A stretch of DNA of 64,000 nucleotides from Bubalus kerabau (GCF_029407905.1 NC_073646.1:14836001-14900000); one strand, 5' to 3'; numbered from the stretch's first letter, positions 21,726 to 32,613 are shown. Translations and numbers: made by a program. Notes: generated from the sequence alone by a model not told the origin.

Positions 21726-21949
21726 TTCTGCTGCTAAGTCACTTCAGTCGTGTCCGACTCTGTGTGACCCCATAGACGGCAGCCCACCAGGCTCCCCCAT
21801 CCCTGGGATTCTCCAGGCAAGAACACTGGAGTGGTTGCCATTTCCTTCTGCAATGCATGAAAGTGAAATGTGAAAGTGAAGTCACTTAGTTGTGTCTGAC
21901 TCTTAGTGACTCCATGGACTGCAGCCTACCAGGCTCCTCCATCCATGGA
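21726..21949 (-). mobile_element. Bov-A2 SINE, truncated
   Basis: A reverse dimer with GCTGCTAAGTCACTTCAGTC and a linker complement around 21850-21885. The second unit stops at about CTCCTCCATCCATGG. Confidence 0.82.
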
Positions 21950-22222
21950 ACAGATTCTAGACAACTTATATAAATGGCATTATATAATTTACGGTGTATT
22001 ATGGCTGCTTTCTTCACTTAGCATAATGTTTTCCAGATTTATCCATGTTGCAGCATGTATCAGTGCTTCCTCCCTTTTTATTGCCAAATATCATTCCACC
22101 TGCAGGAATATACCACATTTTATTGATCATTCATCAGTTGATGGACATTTGGGTTGTTTTCACTGTTTTGGGGGTATTGTAAATAATGCTGCTGTGAACA
22201 TTGGTTCAAACCAGTTTTTTAA
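21950..22222 (-). mobile_element. L1 fragment, part 2
   Basis: TTCACTTAGCATAATGTTTT, TTTATCCATGTTGCAGCATG and TCAGTTGATGGACATTTGGG are classic reverse L1 3' sequence. Confidence 0.8.
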
Positions 22223-22558
22223 AAAATAATTTTATTAATTCATTTACTTTTGGCTGTGCTGGGTCTTCATTGCTTTGCAGGCTTTTTTCTAGTTGCGGCA
22301 AGCGGGGGCTACTCTCCAGCTGTGGTGCATGGGCTCTCATTGCGGGGCTTCCCTCGTTGAGAAGCTCGGGCTCTAGGTGCACCGGCTTCAGTAGTCATGA
22401 CACATGGGCTGAGTCGTGGCTCCTGGGCTCTAGAGCACAGACTCAGTTGTTGCGGCTCCTGGGCTCAGCATATGGGAGATCTTCCCTAATCAGGGATCAA
22501 ACCTGTGTCTCCTACGTTGACAGATGGATTCTTTACCCCTGGACCACCAGAAAAGGCC
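22223..22558 (-). mobile_element. CHR-1-type SINE inside L1
   Basis: A reverse long CHR copy. Its tail is at the left, followed by several GGCTCTAGGTGCACCGGC/GGGCTCTAGAGCAC-type blocks. ACCTGTGTCTCCTACGTTGA precedes the head complement near 22530-22555. Confidence 0.82.
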
Positions 22559-22805
22559 TCAAACAAGTTTTTGTGTGGATGTATCTTTCACTTCTCGTGG
22601 GTCTATACTCAGGAGTGGAATTGCTGGGTCAGGTGATAACTGTGTTCACCCTTCTGAGAAACTGCCAGACTGTCTTCCAAAGTGGCTGCACCATTGTACA
22701 TACCCACCAACAACATATGAGGGTTCCAGTTTCTCCACTCAAGTGTCGTTTTGATAGGTTTCTGCCTTGGGCTTGGACACTTCACCTGGTAAATACCCAA
22801 GATAT
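22559..22805 (-). mobile_element. L1 fragment, part 3
   Basis: AGTTTTTGTGTGGATGTATC, AGGAGTGGAATTGCTGGGTC, and TTCCAAAGTGGCTGCACCAT continue the same L1. Confidence 0.8.
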
Positions 22806-23087
22806 CAGGCGGAGAAGGCAATGGCACCCCACTCCAGTACTCTTGCCTGGAAAATCCCATGGATGGAGGGGCCTGGTAGGCTGCAGTCCATGGGGTCACG
22901 AAGAGTCGGATACGACTGAGTGACTTCCCTTTCACTTTTCACTTTCATGCACTGGAGAAGGAAATGGAAACCTACTCCAGTGTTCTTGCCTGGAGAACCC
23001 CAGGGATGGGGGAGCCTGGTGGGCTGCCGTCTATGGGGTCGCACAGAGTCGGACACGACTGAAGCGACTTAGCAGCAGCAGCAGCAG
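22806..23087 (+). mobile_element. Bov-A2 SINE with (AGC)6 tail
   Basis: A full forward dimer with the TTTCACTTTTCACTTTCATG linker at about 22930. The tail is six AGC units (23071-23088). CAAGATAT on both sides (22798-22805 and 23088-23095) is the target-site duplication. Confidence 0.9.
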
Positions 23088-23120
23088 CAAGATATGAGGG
23101 CTCAAAACATCAGCCAGCAC

Positions 23121-23156
23121 AATGCAATAATAATAACAATAACAATAACAACAACG
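23121..23156. repeat. AAT/AAC simple repeat
   Basis: AATAATAATAACAATAAC-type imperfect trinucleotide repeat. Confidence 0.75.
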
Positions 23157-23194
23157 TTGTACTATCATCACAACAATATCATGGGTTAGATAAT

Positions 23195-23335
23195 GTCATT
23201 AGAATTTTAAAGATGAAGAAAGTGAAGCTTAGAGAGATTGTGACATGTCACACAGGATCACACAGCTGGCAGGTGGCTGAGCCAGGGCTTGAACTGAGAT
23301 CCTCCAGATTTCAAAGCCTGTATTTTTGAAAACCA
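23195..23335. mobile_element. MIR SINE
   Basis: AGATGAAGAAAGTGAAGC, GATCACACAGCTGGCAGGTG and AGGGCTTGAACTGAGATCC form the MIR core. Confidence 0.65.
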
Positions 23336-23780
23336 TGCTATTCTGATAAGCTCAATGTCATGAACATTTGAAACTGTCAACATGCTGGATAAAGTATCAA
23401 ATTATCAGGATGATATTACATTATTTTCTCTTTCAATCAACCTAAATGACAGTTGTAGAAGTATGCTGCATTGCCCCTGCTGCCCTGGCTCTTTGTAATC
23501 ATCTAGCATCCCTCTGAGTCTTTGGCATTCCCAGCAGAGCAAGGCACAGAGCCAGGATGAGAAGCCAGGGCTGGAATAGCCATTTAATTCCATGCAGATG
23601 GTCACTTCAGCCAGTTATTGAACTTGAAGCATTATCACCCTGAACTAATGCAAACAGACAGGCTTCTAGGCACCGCTGTGGCACGGATGGTTTTGTCCTC
23701 TAAGATTACAGAACTGCATTACTCACACAGTCTTAGGAACGGAATTTATTCCTTTTTGAATGATAAAATGCACAGTATGA
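23336..23780. other. intergenic, repeat-free
   Basis: No repeat or gene recognised. The 88-codon frame at 23618-23884 runs into the hairpin and the old repeat beyond it, so it is not a gene. Confidence 0.4.
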
Positions 23781-23781
23781 G

Positions 23782-23845
23782 TTTTCTGAATTTTCCAACT
23801 GCCTATACACTAACTGAGTGTATGGTGGTTGGAAAATTCAGAAAA
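23782..23845. repeat. long hairpin with a perfect 18-bp outer stem
   Basis: 23782-23810 pairs with 23818-23845 around a 7-nt loop (TAACTGA). The outer 18 pairs (TTTTCTGAATTTTCCAAC) are perfect and the inner part has a few mismatches. The right arm belongs to the old L1-type repeat that follows and the left arm is its inverted copy. Confidence 0.8.
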
Positions 23846-24470
23846 TTAAGAAGGAAGACATCTCCCACAAATCTCAACTCTTAGAAACAACCCCTGTTAA
23901 CATTTTCATGCATTTATTCCTTGTCTTTTTATTTTTCATGAATTAGAAACATAGTGATTTTCCCCCCTGATTATAAAAGTAATACATATATCTTGTAGGG
24001 ATATTGGAGAATTCAAAGAAAACATTATTACCTGGATGTTCATAGGTAGTATCAACAATTTAGCATATGTCATTTCAGTGTTTTATTGGATACATGTGTA
24101 TATGAACACATTAAAAAATTGGGATCAAAGCACTTGTTTCATTTTATTTCTACCATTTTTATGAAATACTAGTATGATCAAGATCACAGTGTACACTTAG
24201 CCTTAACCAAAGATCAAGAATAACAGTGTATCCTTTCTACTACAATTTGCATTCTACTTTTCCTCTGATGCTCTGATTAACATTGTGTTATAATGGTTTT
24301 TTGCCATGACATTTCAAACTCTCTGTGAATATCATTTTTTAAGGTATGCCATGATCCATTGCATGCATTCCATAATTTATTTAGCCATGCCTTTGTGTAG
24401 GATATTAGACTTGTCCTAGTTTTTCCACATTTTACATAAATTGTAAGAAATATCTTATTGGTACGTATTT
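23825..24470 (-). mobile_element. ancient L1M-type 3' region
   Basis: TTATAAAAGTAATACATATA, CCCTGTTAACATTTTCATGC and a CCATGCCTTTGTGTAGGAT region match an old L1-like consensus from memory. It is interrupted by BovB and resumes at about 24921. The subfamily is uncertain. Confidence 0.5.
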
Positions 24471-24472
24471 TT

Positions 24473-24920
24473 TGTTGCTGTTGTTGTTCAGTCACTCAGT
24501 TGTTTCATACTCTTTGTGACCTCATGGACTGCAGCACGCCAGGCTTCTCTGTCCTTCATCATCTCCCAGAGCTTGCTCAAACTCATGTCCATTGAGTCGG
24601 TGATGCCATCCAACCGTCTCATTCTCTGTCATCTCCTTCTCCTCCTGCCTTCAATCTTTCCCAGCATCAGGGTCTTTTCCAAAGAGCTGACTCTTCGCAT
24701 CAGGTGGCCAAAGTATTGGAGCTTCAACTTCAGCATTAGTCCTTCCAATGAGAATTCAGTGTTTATTTCCTTTAGGATTGACTGGTTTGATCTCCTTTCA
24801 GTCCAAGAGACTCTCAAGAGTCTTCTTCAACACCACAGTTCAAAAGCATCCATTCTTCGGTACTCAGCTTTCTTTATGGTCCAACTCTCACGACCATACA
24901 TGACTACTGGAAAAATCATA
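24473..24920 (-). mobile_element. BovB LINE 3' fragment in older repeat
   Basis: A reverse copy with a TTGTTGCTGTTGTTGTTCAG tail. It covers the RT C-terminal region up to the TATGGTCCAACTCTCACGAC block. It is flanked on both sides by the same older repeat. Confidence 0.9.
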
Positions 24921-25020
24921 TATTTCTTAGGTTAGATTCTCAGGGGTTGAATTATTGAGTCCAATAGGTCTGGCTAGCTTTTCTTTTCTTCTTGTTGTTT
25001 TTTAAAAAATCATGAACTAT
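24921..25020 (-). mobile_element. ancient L1M-type repeat, continuation
   Basis: TTCTTAGGTTAGATTCTCAG and GGGGTTGAATTATTGAGTCC resume the repeat split by BovB. Confidence 0.5.
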
Positions 25021-25424
25021 TTCAACCTACAGAAGAGTAAAGAGCATAACATGACAAAGTTCCCCAAAACTTTTATTTAGTTTTTTGTATTAAGTTATAA
25101 TTTTCACACAGTAAAGGGCATATATCTTAAATGTCATCTCTTCCCCCCGCCCCAAGTCTATGTATTCATACACACGTCACAGTACATCATCAACCAGATG
25201 ATACATTTCTAACGTTTCAATAAGCTCCCCCTCATTTCCCATTCAGTACCACCCCAAAAGTAAGCACTATTGTGACATTTATCACTGTAGATAAGTTTCA
25301 CCTGTTCCTGAACTTTATAGGAATGGAATCATTTAGTATGAATTCTTCTGCATCTGACTTCTTTTTTTTAATGTTAAGCCTGTAAGATTCATCCATTTTG
25401 TTGGCAGTAGTTAGGTCAAAGTGG
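25021..25424 (-). mobile_element. L1 3' region
   Basis: Diverged reverse L1: AGTAAGCACTATTGTGACAT, TATAGGAATGGAATCATTTA, AAGATTCATCCATTTTG. Confidence 0.55.
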
Positions 25425-25434
25425 TTGACCTTTC

Positions 25435-25719
25435 GGAGAAGGAGCTGGCACCCCACTCCAGTACTCTTGCCTGGCAAATCCCATGGACGGAGGAGCCTGG
25501 TGGGCTGCAGTCCATGGGGTCGAGAAGAGTGGCCACGACTAAGAGACTTCCCTTTCAGTTTTCACTTTCATGCATTGGAGAAGGCAATGGCAACCCACTC
25601 CAGTGTTCTTGCCTGGAGAATCCCAGGGACGGGGAGCCTGGTGGGCTGCCGTCTATGGGGTCGCACAGCGTCGGACACAACTGAAGCGACTTCGCAGCAG
25701 CAGCAGCAGCAGCAGCAGT
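25435..25719 (+). mobile_element. Bov-A2 SINE with (CAG)8 tail
   Basis: A full forward dimer. TTGACCTTTC at 25425-25434 and 25720-25729 is the target-site duplication. The 3' tail at 25695-25718 is eight uninterrupted CAG units. Confidence 0.92.
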
Positions 25720-25734
25720 TTGACCTTTCCCACT

Positions 25735-26450
25735 GTTGTGGCTATAATCTCAAAAACAAAATATAAAGGTGTTAGTGACAATGTAGAGATGTAGGATCCC
25801 TCATACATTGCTGGTGGGAATGTAAAATAGTTTAACCACCATGGCAAACAGTTTGAAGGGTACTTAACAAGTTAAACATGCAATTTACCACATGGCACAG
25901 TAATTCCACTCTTCAGTATATACCCCAAAGAATTGAAAACAGATACCCGAACAGATACTTGTATACAAATGTTCATATGGATACTGTTCACAGTAGCCAA
26001 AAGGTGGAAAAACCTAAACATCCATCAGTGGATGAATGGATAAACAAATTAAGATATAGTCATACAATGATATAGTATTCAGCCTTGAAAAGGAGTGAAG
26101 CACTGATACTGGCTACAACTTGGATGAACCTCAAAAGTAGCAGGATAAGTAAAAGAAGCCAGATGCAAAAGGTCACACGTATGATGCTATGTGAAATACC
26201 CAGAAAAAGTAAGTTCATGCAAAAAGAAAGGACTGGTACTTTCAGAGACTGAAGGGAGTGGGGGAAGTGGGGAAGCTGCTTAAAGGACATGGTGGTTTCC
26301 TTAAAGGGCATTTGGTGTTTTATAACTAGATAGAGGTGGTGGTTATACCGCATTGTGAAGGTATAATACCTTGACTTGGTTGCTTTAAAACGGTTAATTT
26401 TATGTTTTGTGAATTTCACCTCAAAAACTTTTAACATAGTTAAATTATTA
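25735..26450 (+). mobile_element. L1 3' region
   Basis: CATACATTGCTGGTGGGAAT, AATTCCACTCTTCAGTATAT, ACAGTAGCCAAAAGGTGGAA and CATCAGTGGATGAATGGATA are the standard L1 3' blocks in order, running to the 3' UTR. Confidence 0.82.
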
Positions 26451-26605
26451 ATATTTTTCTTTAAGGTTTGTGTTTTTTTGGGGGGGGGGAGTCTTAATAT
26501 ATTCTTCCATTGCAAAATAATCAAGGTATTCTACATTATAAATTTAAAAAATTTTGCTTTTCTCATTTAGGTCCTTAATCAACCTGGAATTTCTGTGTGT
26601 GTATG
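26451..26605. other. AT-rich DNA with a G run
   Basis: A run of ten G at about 26481-26490, preceded by T. It is otherwise unassigned. Confidence 0.4.
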
Positions 26606-26617
26606 TGTGATGGGAAA

Positions 26618-26834
26618 TAGAAAGTGAAAGTGTTAATCGCTCAGACGTGTTTGACTCTTTGTGACCCCATGGACAGTATTCTGCCAGGCTCCTCTGTCCA
26701 TGGGATTCCCCATGCAAGAACACTGGAGTGGGCTGCCATTTCCTTCTCCAGGGGATCTTCCCCACCCAGGGATCCTACCCAGATCTCCTGCATTGCAGGC
26801 AGATTCTTTACAATCTGAGCCACCAGGGAAGAAA
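26618..26834 (-). mobile_element. Bov-tA SINE with target-site duplication
   Basis: A reverse copy ending in GAGCCACCAGGGAAG. The flanks TGTGATGGGAAA (26606-26617) and TGTGATAGGAAA (26835-26846) differ at one base. Confidence 0.9.
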
Positions 26835-26846
26835 TGTGATAGGAAA

Positions 26847-27044
26847 CATAAAGGTGTGGTATTTATTTTAGTTTTCCATTTGTGTAGGCAAATATCTCAG
26901 CACCATTTATTGAATAGTTCATCCTTTTTGTACTGATTTGTAATGCCTCCTCTGTCATATATCAACTTTCCAAATACGTGCGGGTCCAAATGGGGGCTCT
27001 CAATTTTCTTATTAGGCCTTAAGACAGTAATTTAAGTTTAACTG
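26847..27044 (-). mobile_element. L1 ORF2-region fragment
   Basis: ATCTCAGCACCATTTATTGA and TCTGTCATATATCAACTTTC are reverse-strand L1 ORF2 sequence. Confidence 0.65.
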
Positions 27045-27045
27045 G

Positions 27046-27284
27046 GACTTCCCTGATGGTCCAGTGGTTAAGAATTTGCCTGCCAATGCAGGGAACACGG
27101 GTTTAATCGCTGGTCCGGGAAGATTCCCACACGACACGGGACGACTAAGCCTGTGCACCACAACAAGAGAAGCCCACACAATGCTATTAGAGAGTAGCCC
27201 CTGCTCACTGCAGCTAGAGCAAGCCCGAGTGCAGCAACGGAGACCCAGCATAGCCAAATAAGTAAATTATTTTTTTAAAAAAAG
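27046..27284 (+). mobile_element. CHR-type SINE in L1
   Basis: Head GGGACTTCCCTGATGGTCC and an A-rich tail. GTTTAACT flanks it on both sides (duplication). Confidence 0.85.
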
Positions 27285-28590
27285 GTTTAACTACCTGGGA
27301 ATTAAGTGCTCCCTGTTTTATGTTCTTTGCCATTGCCTTGCCTATTCTTCGCCCTTCATTTTTTCACATAATTTTAGGGTCAGCTTGTCAAAGTTTATGT
27401 TTTATTTTTTACATTGTGATATTTATTAACAAAGATGGCCAGAAAAGGATGCGGCCACAATTACGAAGTGATAAGGATTAAAATAAAAGTTGCTTTCTAT
27501 TATATTGTTCCTAGGGCATCGTAGCCAATCTAGAAGTCGAAGTTTATTTTAAAATCCTATTCCCTATTGAGATTTCAACCGAATGGCATGGAAGAGAATT
27601 GTCATCTCTTTGATACCTCATCTTTTGTAACCTTGAACATGGCATACCTATCCCTTCATTTCTTTTCAGTTCATTTTTATTTTGCTTAACAGTACTGGAT
27701 AAAAAGTTAATTAATTGTCCCTTGTGACATGAAATAGTAATTTTCTTCTCAATGATTTTTTTGGCATTATGATTATATTTTAAGGTTGATTAATAATTAT
27801 AGAAAACGACTACGCTTTCATGTTTGTCCTGTGTCCCCCAAACCTGCTGTTATTCATTTTAATAGATTATTTGTGGATTTTCTTGGATTTTTATATAGAT
27901 AATTATACTGTCTGAAAAAGCAGCTTTGTTTCCTGTTTCAGTTCTTATACCTCATTTATTTTCTTATTTTGTGCCAAGCTAGGACCTCTCAGAAGTGGGG
28001 ATTATCAGCATCCTTCTTTTGACCTTAATAAGGATGCTATTAGAGGTTCAACAGTAATTGTGATGGTTGCTATTAATTTATGATAATTACTTTTTAGAAA
28101 CTTAAGGAAATGGTCTTCTAGGCTTCATTTGCTAAGCACAAGAACAAGCATGTGACTGCTAATTTTTCAGATATTTTTTCTATGTTCATTCAGATGATCA
28201 AACAGCTTTCTCCTTTGATCTGTTAATATGATATATCATATCAATAGATCTTTTCTATCAGGTCATTACTCCATTTTGGGAATAAACCCTATTTGTTCAT
28301 GATGTATTTTATTTAGAATTCTTGTAGCTAGGTGAGATCACTTTGGGATTTTTTAGCATAGCATTTTAATCTGGCTTTAATATCAAGGTCATACTGTCCT
28401 CATAAGATGAGCTCTGAAACAATTTTTATAAAATAAGGATGATCTGTTATTTGGTAAAACTCACCAGTAAATGATTTGACCCTGTTGCCTTTGTGAGACT
28501 GAGGAGAAAAACTAATTTCTACATTAACAATTCAGGTTATCGGTTATCAGTGGTTATCGGTTTGCGTTTGTATTTCCTAACTGCACTTTG
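27285..28590 (-). mobile_element. diverged L1 ORF2 region
   Basis: TTTGCCATTGCCTTGCCTAT, GATATATCATATCAATAGAT and GGGAATAAACCCTATTTGTTC are recognisable reverse L1 ORF2 landmarks. The stretches between are diverged. Confidence 0.55.
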
Positions 28591-28599
28591 ATGGTTTAC

Positions 28600-28828
28600 T
28601 TTTTGAGAGAGAATTTATTGGACTGTGTCGGGTCTTAGTTGTCTCACGTGGATCTTTCGTTGCCACGCACGGACTCTCTAGTTGTGGTGCCCAGGCTTCA
28701 GTAGTCGTGGCACATGGGCTGAGTTGCCCCATGGAATGTGGGATCTTAGTTCCCTGAGCAGGGGTTGAAGCCCGGCCCTCAGCAGTGAATCCATGGAGTC
28801 CTAACCACTGGACTGCTGGGGAATACCT
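28600..28828 (-). mobile_element. CHR-type SINE
   Basis: A reverse copy with GGTCTTAGTTGTCTCACGTG, B-box-like GCAGGGGTTGAAGCCC, and diverged head complement ACTGGACTGCTGGGGAAT. Confidence 0.82.
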
Positions 28829-29018
28829 GAGAATCACCCATTTCCACTAAGTTTTCAAAATCTCCCTGTATTCGTATTATACATCTCTTTACTTCTTATT
28901 ACTCATGAGTGCTTTGTTTGATGAGCCTCAGATGGTTTACCTTCTTTAATAGTTCTTTCCCCCAAAGGAATCAACTTTTCAGTTAGACATCCTCTCTACT
29001 ACTCCTTGATTTTCTACT
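28829..29018 (-). mobile_element. L1 ORF2-region remnant
   Basis: The AATCTCCCTGTATTCGTATT to TTACTTCTTATTACTC stretch appears to continue the diverged L1. Confidence 0.35.
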
Positions 29019-30243
29019 AGGTTGGTACAAAAGTAATTGTGGTTTTGGATGGTGAATTTTACATCATTATAACTAGGCTCAAACACATCTTTATTAATCA
29101 AAATGAATATCATTACAATCAACACATTTTTGCCAATGAGAAATAAATTTGTCCATTCCTGTAGCATAAAAATCTGTGCTTTGGGATTCGAAGAACTCTT
29201 GGGAAACATTTTCTGCCTCTGGTTGGTTGTGGAAGCATTTTCCCTGCTAAAAGTTGTTGAGATGGTTGAAGAATTTGCAGTTGGTTTGCAAGGGCTCAGG
29301 TGAATACGACGGATGAGGCAACACTTTATAGCCCAATTTGTTCAACTTTTGAAGCGTTGGTAGTGCGATGTGTGGTCGGGCATTGTCATGGGGAAGAATT
29401 GGGCCCTTTCTGTTGACTGATGTCAGCTGCAGATGTTGCAGTTTTGGGTGCATCTCATCAATTTGCTGAGCATACTCCTCACATGTAATCGTTTCACTGG
29501 GATTCAGAAAGCTGCAGTGGATCAGACAGGCAGCAGACCACCAAACAGTGACCATGAACTTTTTTTGGTGTGTTTGGCTTTGAGGAGTGCTTTGGAGCTT
29601 CTTCTTGGTCCAACCACTGAGCTGGTCATTGCTGGTTGTTGTATAAAATTCACTTTTCGCTGCACGTCCAATCCGTAGAATAAGAAAAGACAACACTTCA
29701 AAATGATTTTTTTTTATTTGAGGTCAGCTCATGAGGCACCCACTCAAGTTTTTTCACCTTTCCAATTTGCTCCAAATGCCAAAAGACCATAGAATGGTCC
29801 ACACTGAGTTCTTCAGCAATTTCTCTTGTAGTTGTAAGAGGATGAGCTTTGATGATCCTCTCAATTAATCACTGCAACTTCCGAGGGCTTCTTCAAGGCT
29901 CTTGTCTCTTTTGCAAAACTTGAACCACCGTAGCACTGTACGTTAGCCATTCCTGGGCCAAAGGTGTTACTGATGTTGCGACTTGTCTCCATTGCTTTAC
30001 GTATGACCCATTTTGAACTTGAATAAGAAAATCGCTCCACTTTGCTTTGTGTCTAACATCATTTCCCTAGTCTAAAATAAATAAAAAATAGACAGGTAAT
30101 AAGTCATTAGCAAAAAAAAAAAGCTAGAAATGCATATTAAAATAATGTATAATATAACCACATTTATTTAAGAATGTTTTCCAATATCAAACAGTGAAAT
30201 TCAACAATGCAAAACTACAATTACTTTTGCATGAAAGTAATAT
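29019..30243 (-). mobile_element. mariner DNA transposon, nearly full length, decayed
   Basis: The left end carries GGTTGGTACAAAAGTAATTG, the mariner/Hsmar-type terminal inverted repeat. The right end (30213-30243) has a diverged complement with CAATTACTTTTGCATG. The length of about 1.22 kb is close to the usual 1.25-1.3 kb. The transposase reads on the minus strand. Confidence 0.88.
29247..29696 (-). pseudogene. mariner transposase remnant, 149 codons
   Basis: A mariner transposase would cut and reinsert the element at TA sites. The frame covers the C-terminal catalytic half. It keeps the HDNARPH motif (about residues 103-109) with the second catalytic Asp, and a PHPSYSPE motif near residue 127. 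There the usual YSPD context, which supplies the third acidic residue, is altered (D to E and further changes), so catalysis is unlikely. The N-terminal DNA-binding part lies upstream on the minus strand (to about 30060) and is split by stops and frameshifts. The Met at the frame start is not the original start. Confidence 0.82.
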
Positions 30244-30345
30244 TTTCCTTAATTTATGTTTTTATCATTATTATTTTTTCTACTCCACTTAGGTTTTATC
30301 TGTTCTTTTTTCTTATAGTCTTTGCAGTTTAACATTTAACCATTT
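30244..30345. other. AT-rich DNA between mariner and L1
   Basis: Contains the left copy of the 15-nt site AACATTTAACCATTT that is repeated beyond the next L1. Confidence 0.5.
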
Positions 30346-30885
30346 AAAAAAATTTATTTATTTTTTTATTGAAGAATAATTGCTTTACAGAATTTTGTTT
30401 TCTGTCAAACCTCAACATGAATCAGCCATAGGTATATCCCCTCCCTTCTGAACCTCTCTCCCACCTCCCTCCCCATCCTACCCCTCTAGGTTGTTACAGA
30501 GCCCCTGTTTGAGTTTCCTGAGCCATATAGAAAATTCCTGTTGGCTATCTATTTTACATATGGTAATGCATGTTTCCATCTTACTCTTTCCATACATCTC
30601 ACCCTTTCCTCCCCTCTCCCCATGTCCATGTCTATTCCCTATGTCTGTTTCTCCATTGCTGCCCCGTAGATAAATTCTTCAGTACCATTTTTCTGGGTTC
30701 CATATATATGCTTTAGAATATGATATTTATCTTTCTCTTTCTGACTCACTTCACTCTGTATTAGGTTTTAGGTTCATCCACATCATTAGAACTGACTCAA
30801 ATGCTTTCCTTTTTATGGCTGAATAATATTCCATTGTGTGTATGTACCACAACTTCTTTATCCATTCATCTGTCGATGCACATCT
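30346..30885 (-). mobile_element. L1 (artiodactyl) 3' end with target-site duplication
   Basis: A reverse copy with poly-T at the left (30346-30370), then GAAGAATAATTGCTTTACAG, TCAACATGAATCAGCCATAG and GAATAATATTCCATTGTGTG. Near-identical AACATTTAACCATTT and AACATTTAATCATTT flank it. Confidence 0.82.
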
Positions 30886-30899
30886 AACATTTAATCATT

Positions 30900-31510
30900 T
30901 TTTAAAACCAGTTCAACCAATTTTAAACATATAAACTCAGTGGTATTAACTATTTTCACATTGTTGTGCATCACCCCCATTCTTTTTAATTTAATTTATA
31001 ACTCTTTTCATCTGTAATACTGCAAATCTATACCCAATAAATAAAACACCCCATTCTTCCCTCCTCTCAGCCTCTGGCAACTTCTATTCTACTTTCTGTT
31101 CCAGTGATTTAGACTACCCTAGGCACCTCACATAAATGGAATCATACAGTGCTTTTCTTTCTTTGACTGGCTTATTTCACTTAGCATTATATCCTCAAGT
31201 TTCATCCATGTTGTAGCCTATTACAGAATTCCTTTCCTTTTTAAAGGCTGAATAGTATTCCACTGTATGGAAAAGCCATGTTTTGCTTACCTATTCATCC
31301 TAACCCATTTATTTTTAGTCTTACATTTTTAAATGCATGCATTTAAGGCTATACATTTACTTACGTCAAAACTTACAAGTTTTGATATGTGATACTCTCA
31401 TGCTTATCCAGGTCTAAATATTTTATGATTTTTATTGTTATTTCCTTTTTCTCTCATGAGCTATTTAGAAGTTCTTTCATTGATTATAAATTTTTAATGA
31501 CTCTTGTTAC
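30900..31510 (-). mobile_element. older L1 fragments
   Basis: 30930-31330 carries 3'-half blocks (CACATTGTTGTGCATCACCC, TCACTTAGCATTATATCC). 31330-31510 resembles ORF2 (CAAGTTTTGATATGTGATAC). Both read on the minus strand. Confidence 0.6.
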
Positions 31511-31689
31511 CAGTTGATAAATCATTTTCTTAAAAGGCTGGGCCTCTTCATTCCTCCATGAGCCATGTGGATCCCGAAAATCACCCCCTATTATATCTTA
31601 AAAATAAGAACAAACAATAGATAATCAACCTGTGTCCTATAGGTCTTCCCTCTTCCCCATACAAAGCTACATACCTGTGCAGTTAAGAA

Positions 31690-31885
31690 GGTCAGGACAA
31701 TCAAGGGGCTAGGTCTAGATTCAAGTGCTGACCAGACCACTTGGTAAGTGTGGAAATTTGGGCAAATAAATTAATCTTTCTGCATCTCAGTTTCATCTTC
31801 TATAAAACAATGCTAACAAAACAGTATCTGTTTCACAGAGTTATTGGGGAGTGTTCAGCACTTAGCCATCATTCAATAAATATTA
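31690..31885 (+). mobile_element. MIR SINE
   Basis: AGATTCAAGTGCTGACCAGA, TCTGCATCTCAGTTTCATCT and CATTCAATAAATATTA follow the MIR order. Confidence 0.65.
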
Positions 31886-32439
31886 CTATTTAAAAAATCC
31901 ATCTAGCTGTGGATTTTACTTTGTACTTTTAATGCTGCCATGCTAATATCAACCCCTGGGTTTCTGGGCAGTAAAGACCCATGTTCTAAATAGCTTTGTT
32001 ATACTGATGTCCAAAATATTTTTATGCCCCTCAAGTTCATGCAAACACCTACAGGGTGGACACAGGCACTGGGAGAGAAGACTGTCCCATTTTACATTCA
32101 AATTCAAAATGCACATAAATGCAAACTACAGAGGTTCTCACAAGCACAGAACACACAGATCCAGGTCCACACTCACGCTTCCAAGCACTCGCCACAAAGA
32201 TGGATCCATCGCCCACAGATAGAAATGCTCTCACAAATCCCACTCAAAGCCTAGCAGCACTCTGACATATCACAAGCCACTCGCAGCGCCAGCCCCATGC
32301 AAAGCATCGCCACCTGCTCCAGTAGGGGGCTGCTGCCTTGTTTTTACTTCCTTTAGGTTGGTTCTATTTTAGTTGTTGTTTTTGTTGTTCTTCGAGTTAT
32401 TATCTGCCCCCTTTTCTGTCTACCCAGCCCCCAAGCTCC
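31886..32439. other. upstream region of BMERB1, no repeat recognised
   Basis: Repeat-poor DNA immediately 5' of the CpG island. The 32007-32254 frames are overlapping shadows without domain signature. Distal promoter elements may lie here, but none can be named. Confidence 0.45.
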
Positions 32440-32456
32440 CCTCCCAAGCCTCCACT

Positions 32457-32466
32457 GCGCATGCGC
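32457..32466. promoter_or_regulatory. NRF1-type palindrome
   Basis: GCGCATGCGC within TGCGCATGCGCC, the consensus for NRF1. It lies about 190 bp upstream of the start codon and within the CpG island, a typical position. Confidence 0.6.
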
Positions 32467-32533
32467 CCTCATCCTTTCCACGCCCCCCTCCCCGGGTACC
32501 AGTCGGCGCTCCCCGGCTTTGGCGGCGGAAGAG

Positions 32534-32566
32534 ATGGAACCGCGTCACGAGCGCCCGGCCCCTTAA
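32534..32566 (+). promoter_or_regulatory. possible upstream ORF, 10 codons plus stop
   Basis: ATG at 32534 opens a short frame ending in TAA at 32564-32566 (MEPRHERPAP). It matters only if transcription starts upstream of 32534, which is not known. Confidence 0.35.
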
Positions 32567-32613
32567 AACGCTGCTGGCTGGAGCCGCCTCCCTCCCTGCA
32601 GCCCGCGGCAGGG

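Noticed and set aside
22201..22923. 240-codon plus-strand frame
   Set aside because: It crosses a CHR-1 SINE, an L1 fragment and a Bov-A2 SINE, so it is a chance mosaic and not a gene.
1..32000. exons of the expected upstream neighbour (MPV17L in human)
   Set aside because: No frame resembling an Mpv17/PMP22-family membrane protein was found. The neighbour may lie beyond the left end.
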